Shown piece after piece: positions 59,978 through 64,000 of a stretch of DNA of 64,000 nt (its first letter is position 1; every line of letters begins with the position of its first letter). Source of the stretch: JBKCUI01 sp052161625. GTDB taxonomy: Bacteria; Planctomycetota; Planctomycetia; Pirellulales; Pirellulaceae. The stretch is taken from the NCBI GenBank assembly GCA_052161625.1, contig CP197412.1. One strand, 5' to 3'. The position numbers were made by a program, and so were the translations under genes. The notes under the pieces were generated by a model, which ran no database searches, was not told the DNA's origin, and saw only the letters and a list, made by a program, of their open reading frames with translations.

Positions 59978-60150
59978 AAGAACAGCGAAACGTTCGACAA
60001 TGTCGATCTGTTGTCCTCAACAGATCAGGATCGCCTAACGCATCGCGCAAATTAAGAATCTCTCCCAGGACAGCGCGAGGGGGAGGTGGTCAGGTCGATA
60101 GTACGGTGGTACTCGGTGCGAGAACGGTCGAGGACGACCGTTCGACATTG

Positions 60151-60258
60151 CTGCTCCCTGCTCCCTGCTCCCTGCTCCCTGCTCCCTGCTCCATGCTCCA
60201 TGCTCCTCGCTCCTCGCTCCTCGCTCCTCGCCACTCGCCACTCGCCACTCGCCACTCA
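60151..60258 (+). repeat. C-rich heptad array before the NeuD-like gene
   Basis: About 15 units in order CTCCCTG, CTCCATG, CTCCTCG and CCACTCG. Between it and the next gene lie hairpins CCGGTT/AACCGG around TCA (60335-60349) and CCGTTC/GAACGG around TCT (60387-60401). Confidence 0.9.
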
Positions 60259-60442
60259 TTTCCTCCCGGATAATCCGATAAAAGCGAATTTACGGCTGGA
60301 CGAATTCACCCATTTTCGCAAGCCACTGTAGTAACCGGTTTCAAACCGGTGTTCCGGGGGCTAAATTAGCGACCGGTATGTATGAACCGTTCTCTGAACG
60401 GCTACTACATTGGCAGCTGATTCGTGAACACGGAACTATGGC

Positions 60443-61072
60443 ATGGCTGGCTTAGTCATCTTCGGAAATCGAACGGCTGTCGAAGTCGCGGAGGCAGCCG
60501 AGCTTGGGTGTAAACACTTGTTCGCATCCATCCTGGTTCGATTCTTCGCAGAACCCGAGTTCTCACAATCGCTTGCTCCTGAACTCGAATCGCAATTGGG
60601 AAGTGTTCATTTCCTCGCCGGTGTCGCCGATGTCATTGCCAAGCAGCGAATCATTGCCGCTTGCTCGGCTCGCGGTTGGCAACCCGCCACGGTGATCCAC
60701 CCCTCCGCCGTTGTGGCTTCATCGGCTCAAATCGGAGCGGGCGTCTTCATCGGCCCTCTCGCAGTCATCTCCTCGCACGCTCAAGTCGCCGATCATACGA
60801 TTATCCACCTTCACGCGTCCATCGGGCACGATGCCAACGTCGGGGCCTACTCGGCAGTTCTCCCCGGAGCGCGCGTGAGCGGTAACGTGAAACTTGGCAA
60901 GCGAGTTTTGATCGGTAGCAACGCTTTCGTAAACCAAGGGGTATCGATCGGAGACGATGCCCAAGTCGACGCGCTCACGTATGTCGCCCGCAATCTCGCG
61001 CCTGGCATGCTCATTTCCACCCGTTTCCCTCGACCGGTTCCACGAGTCAATCTCTCGGGAGCCACTACATGA
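60443..61072 (+). CDS. NeuD-family sugar O/N-acyltransferase
   Basis: The 209-residue product has a PglD/NeuD-like N-terminal part (MAGLVIFGNRTAVEVAE) and a left-handed beta-helix of hexapeptide repeats (GAGVFIGPLAVISSHAQVADHTIIH) with the catalytic His in ASIGHDANVG. It would acylate an amino sugar or nonulosonic acid. The stop overlaps the aminotransferase start as ATGA. Confidence 0.87.
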   Translation: MAGLVIFGNRTAVEVAEAAELGCKHLFASILVRFFAEPEFSQSLAPELESQLGSVHFLAGVADVIAKQRIIAACSARGWQPATVIHPSAVVASSAQIGAGVFIGPLAVISSHAQVADHTIIHLHASIGHDANVGAYSAVLPGARVSGNVKLGKRVLIGSNAFVNQGVSIGDDAQVDALTYVARNLAPGMLISTRFPRPVPRVNLSGATT

Positions 61073-62337
61073 GTTGGAGTAATGGCGTGAGCGGGAATAA
61101 CGGCGAGACCGACAGTAACCGCGTGACCGAGAGTAACCGTATGAATCTGGCTCAACAAATTGTTGCGCGTGTCGAACAAGCTATTGGGAGGAGCGATGAA
61201 ACGATCCTGTTGCATCGCCCCTACTTCCCTCCGACGACCAATCGCTATGTCCAAGAATGCGTCGATACAGGTTGGGTCAGTTCCGCCGGGTCTTACGTCA
61301 CTCGCTTTGAACAGTTGCTTGCACAAACAACCGGTGCGAAAAGGGCTGTCGCCACCGTCAATGGTACGGCAGCGTTAGAAATGTGCTTGCGATTGGCAGG
61401 AGTCCAGCCGGGCAACGAAGTCCTCGCACCCTCACTGACGTTTGTCGCCACGGCCAACTCCATCCATCACTGTGGTGCCATCCCTCACTTCGTCGACGTT
61501 TCGGTGGAACGTCTTTCCATTTGCCCCGATGCCCTACGCCGGCATTTGAAATCGATCGCGACGACCGGAAGCGATGGAAAACTAATAAACCGACAGACAG
61601 GTCGCCGCATCGCCGCACTATGCGTCATGCACTGTTTTGGACACCCTGCGGCCCTTGATGATCTGCTTGCAATATGCCGCGAGTATGACCTCACACTCGT
61701 TGAAGATGCCGCGGAGTCGTTGGGCTCCTACTACCGGGGCTCTCATACCGGGAGGCTCGGGCTGTTGTCCGCCGTCAGCTTCAATGGCAACAAAATCGTC
61801 ACGACCGGTGGTGGCGGCGCCATCTTGACCGACGATGAGAACTTAGCCGATTTGGCGAAACACGTGACGACGACCGCGAAAGTCCCCCACAGATGGGAAT
61901 TCCACCACGATCGCATCGGCTGGAATTTTCGAATGCCCAATATCAACGCCGCCCTCGGCGTGGCACAACTTGAAATCTTCTCAAGGCTACTGGCGGCCAA
62001 GCGAGAGATAGCGCATCGATACCAACAATCGTTTAGCGATCTCGATGCAGTCGCCTTGCTTACCGAACCCTCAGAGAGCCAAAGCAATTATTGGCTCAAC
62101 GGGTTCCGCATCCCCGGCGCCTCCGTGGCAGATCGAGATGCCATACTCGGTGCGCTCAACGATGCCGGCTACCAAAGCCGTCCCATCTGGGAACCTATGC
62201 ATCAACTTCCCATGTATGCCGATTCCCCGCGTGGAGATTTGCCCCGAACCGAGCAATTGAAAGGGGAAATTATCAATATCCCCAGTTCGGCCGATTTGGC
62301 ACCAACCCACCTTCTTGAGGCCGCGACTCCACTATGA
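61069..62337 (+). CDS. LegC-family sugar aminotransferase (PLP)
   Basis: The 422-residue product is a DegT/DnrJ/EryC1 enzyme closest to LegC: VDTGWVSSAGSYVTRFE, NGTAALEMCLRLAGV, MHCFGHPAALDDLL, VEDAAESLGSYYRGSHTG and SFNGNKIVTTGGGG (PLP Lys242). It would aminate the 4-keto group of a UDP-4-keto-6-deoxy-HexNAc. The ATGA overlap supports the start at 61069, but the first 24 residues are an 18-bp degenerate repeat (SNGVSG, NNGETD, SNRVTE, SNR), and 61141 is an alternative start. Confidence 0.9.
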   Translation: MSWSNGVSGNNGETDSNRVTESNRMNLAQQIVARVEQAIGRSDETILLHRPYFPPTTNRYVQECVDTGWVSSAGSYVTRFEQLLAQTTGAKRAVATVNGTAALEMCLRLAGVQPGNEVLAPSLTFVATANSIHHCGAIPHFVDVSVERLSICPDALRRHLKSIATTGSDGKLINRQTGRRIAALCVMHCFGHPAALDDLLAICREYDLTLVEDAAESLGSYYRGSHTGRLGLLSAVSFNGNKIVTTGGGGAILTDDENLADLAKHVTTTAKVPHRWEFHHDRIGWNFRMPNINAALGVAQLEIFSRLLAAKREIAHRYQQSFSDLDAVALLTEPSESQSNYWLNGFRIPGASVADRDAILGALNDAGYQSRPIWEPMHQLPMYADSPRGDLPRTEQLKGEIINIPSSADLAPTHLLEAATPL

Positions 62338-62984
62338 AACCAATCGCGATTATCGGCTGTGGTGGGCATGCGAGCGTCGTGCGGTCCGCGTTGCTCGCAC
62401 TGGACCGAACGATCCTGGTCTCGACCTGTGTGGATCCGACGCAAGTGGATCGGACCATGTTTCCATGGGAAATCATGACCGATAGTGAACTCCTTTCACG
62501 CTACAAACCAGACGAAATCGAATTGGTGCTGGGGATCGGCTGGACCTCGCCCAACAACCCGTCCTCTTTGGTGCAACGGATTGTTCGCGAATTCCAAGAG
62601 AATGGCTTCCGGTTTACAGGATTTCAGCATCCTTTTGCGTGGATCGCGCCCGAGGCCCATATTGATCCAACGGCTCAGATTCATGCGGGTGCCGTCGTCC
62701 AACCGGGAGCGACCATCGGCCCTTTCGCACTGATCAATACGAAGGCCTCGGTGGACCATGATTGCTCCATCGGGGCATTTTGCCATGTAGCTCCCGGTGT
62801 GACCTTGTCCGGTAACGTTCGGGTGGCACCGGGTTGTCATTTAGGGACCGGAGCGTCGGTCATTCACGACATAGAGATTGGGGCGGAGAGCTTGATCGCA
62901 GCCGGTGCAGTCGTCGTTTCCCCGCTCCCTGCGCATTCGCGTGTGCGCGGAGTTCCTGCCAAGCCCTTTCCTCATCGGAGCTGA
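62334..62984 (+). CDS. PglD/NeuD-family N-acetyltransferase
   Basis: The 216-residue product has the PglD N-terminal binding domain (IAIIGCGGHASVVRSAL) and hexapeptide beta-helix (INTKASVDHDCSIGAFCHVAPGVTLSGNV), with the His base in SVDHD. It would acetylate the new 4-amino group made by the LegC-like enzyme. It overlaps the preceding stop as ATGA. Confidence 0.9.
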   Translation: MKPIAIIGCGGHASVVRSALLALDRTILVSTCVDPTQVDRTMFPWEIMTDSELLSRYKPDEIELVLGIGWTSPNNPSSLVQRIVREFQENGFRFTGFQHPFAWIAPEAHIDPTAQIHAGAVVQPGATIGPFALINTKASVDHDCSIGAFCHVAPGVTLSGNVRVAPGCHLGTGASVIHDIEIGAESLIAAGAVVVSPLPAHSRVRGVPAKPFPHRS

Positions 62985-63009
62985 CCGCATCGGATCATTG
63001 CGAGACCTT

Positions 63010-64000
63010 ATGAATACGACATTACTGGAGCAGATTGGACGGTGCGAACCGTTGTTCGTGGAAGATCTACGGGCAGCGGAGAAAGAGTTTAGCGAGTTGA
63101 TCCGTACCTCGCGATTCTTGGTGGTCGGCGGTGCAGGATCGATTGGCAGCGCAGTGGTGCGCGAGATCTTCGCACGGAATCCCAAAGTGCTCCATGTGAT
63201 CGACACCTCCGAGAACAATTTGGCCGAGATGGTACGGGATGTTCGGTCGTCGCTCGGTTACATCGATGGCGAGTTTCACGCCTATTGCTTCGACGGCTTG
63301 GGCCCCGAATTCGAATCGTTTGCGAAGAACACGCTCGAGGAGGGGAAAGGGTACGACTACGTTCTCAACTTCTCCGCGCTCAAACATGTACGGAGCGAGA
63401 AGGACCCATTCACCTTGATGCGGCTGATCGACGTGAATGTGTTCCTGACCAAGAAACTGCTTGAGTTCGCAAGGGCTTGCCAGGCGAGGAAGTTTTTCTG
63501 TGTCTCGACGGACAAGGCAGCGAACCCGGTGAACATGATGGGTGGCTCCAAACGGATCATGGAGATGTTCCTTTTGGGGGAGAACAGTCAAACTCCCGTC
63601 TCGACAGCCCGCTTTGCCAACGTTGCCTTCTCGGATGGTTCCTTGCCGCACGCTTGGACGCAGCGGATTCAGAAGCGGCAACCACTCTCAGCACCCAACG
63701 ATGTCCGTCGCTACTTCGTGACACCGCAGGAGGGAGCACACCTCTGTTTGTTCTCCATCCTACAAGGGAACGATCGGGAGATTTACTTTCCGAAACTGAG
63801 TCCTCGTTTGCATCTCATTACCTTTTCGTCGATGGCGGTGAAGTATCTGGCATCGCTCGGATACGAAGCGGTCGAATGCGAGAGCGAGGACGAGGCAAGG
63901 GCCCGCGTCGAAGAGTTCGCAGTTCAAAAGAAATGGCCTGTTTATTTCTTCCCAAGCGATACGACGGGGGAAAAGGATTTCGAAGAGTTCTACACCGATA
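63010..64000 (+). CDS. CapD/WbpM-type UDP-N-acetylglucosamine 4,6-dehydratase (partial)
   Basis: The first 330 residues are in the window; the gene continues past the right edge. It shows FLVVGGAGSIGSAVV (NAD binding), IDTSENNLAEMVRD, NFSALKHVRSEKDP and STDKAANPVNMMGGSKR, where Met177 replaces the usual catalytic Tyr and Lys181 is kept, the WbpM/PglF pattern. No N-terminal membrane helices are present, as in the soluble short forms. It would start the pathway used by the LegC- and PglD-like enzymes. Confidence 0.9.
   Translation, partial: MNTTLLEQIGRCEPLFVEDLRAAEKEFSELIRTSRFLVVGGAGSIGSAVVREIFARNPKVLHVIDTSENNLAEMVRDVRSSLGYIDGEFHAYCFDGLGPEFESFAKNTLEEGKGYDYVLNFSALKHVRSEKDPFTLMRLIDVNVFLTKKLLEFARACQARKFFCVSTDKAANPVNMMGGSKRIMEMFLLGENSQTPVSTARFANVAFSDGSLPHAWTQRIQKRQPLSAPNDVRRYFVTPQEGAHLCLFSILQGNDREIYFPKLSPRLHLITFSSMAVKYLASLGYEAVECESEDEARARVEEFAVQKKWPVYFFPSDTTGEKDFEEFYTD

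Overview
The window looks like chromosomal DNA of a planctomycete, probably a Pirellulales member. The support is gene content (a PDZ-containing YidC, a fused CcoN-CcoO oxidase, large secreted proteins), frequent GTG/TTG starts with weak or absent Shine-Dalgarno sequences, and intergenic spacers packed with palindromes and heptanucleotide arrays. The lineage is inferred from sequence style; no comparison was run.

Layout. (1) 1-6.4 kb: the start of a secreted protein (minus strand), rpsP, a rho-independent terminator just before trmD, pepD, and a secreted caspase/legumain-like protein. (2) 6.4-19.1 kb, minus strand: a tightly overlapping cbb3 oxidase locus, ccoNO(fused)-ccoQ-ccoP, then six 154-bp tandem repeats, then ccoG-ccoH-safE-ccoI-ccoS and a mono-haem secreted protein. 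It is flanked by a FixL-like PAS histidine kinase and a divergent sigma-54 response regulator. (3) 22-27 kb: yidC and a second histidine kinase. (4) 28-64 kb, plus strand: a surface-polysaccharide locus. It has sugar-nucleotide genes (gmd, wecB, two UDP-sugar dehydrogenases), then a visibly AT-richer block (31-46.5 kb) with an acyltransferase, flippase, putative polymerase, glycosyltransferases, an alpha-1,2-fucosyltransferase and several methyltransferases. After that come an AsnB-like amidotransferase, WecC, a bidomain oxidoreductase/glycosyltransferase/heparinase module, an ACP-ligase-reductase cassette, and NeuD/LegC/PglD/4,6-dehydratase genes for an amino sugar or nonulosonic acid. The last gene runs off the right edge.

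The most unusual content is intergenic. Spacers between plus-strand genes share one design: G-rich heptads follow the stop codon, nested palindromic elements fill the middle, and C-rich heptads precede the next start. All heptads fit one phase-locked family (CYNCHYG). The orientation rule has no exception here, three unrelated proteins end in ASSE read from the heptads, and several palindrome families keep a fixed spacer while both arms change together. The arrays are nearly absent from the AT-rich island.

Likely biology: the cbb3 locus with a FixL-like kinase suggests microaerobic respiration under oxygen control. The polysaccharide locus would make a capsule or O-antigen-like glycan with fucose, ManNAcA-type uronic acid (possibly amidated) and an N-acylated dideoxy amino sugar.
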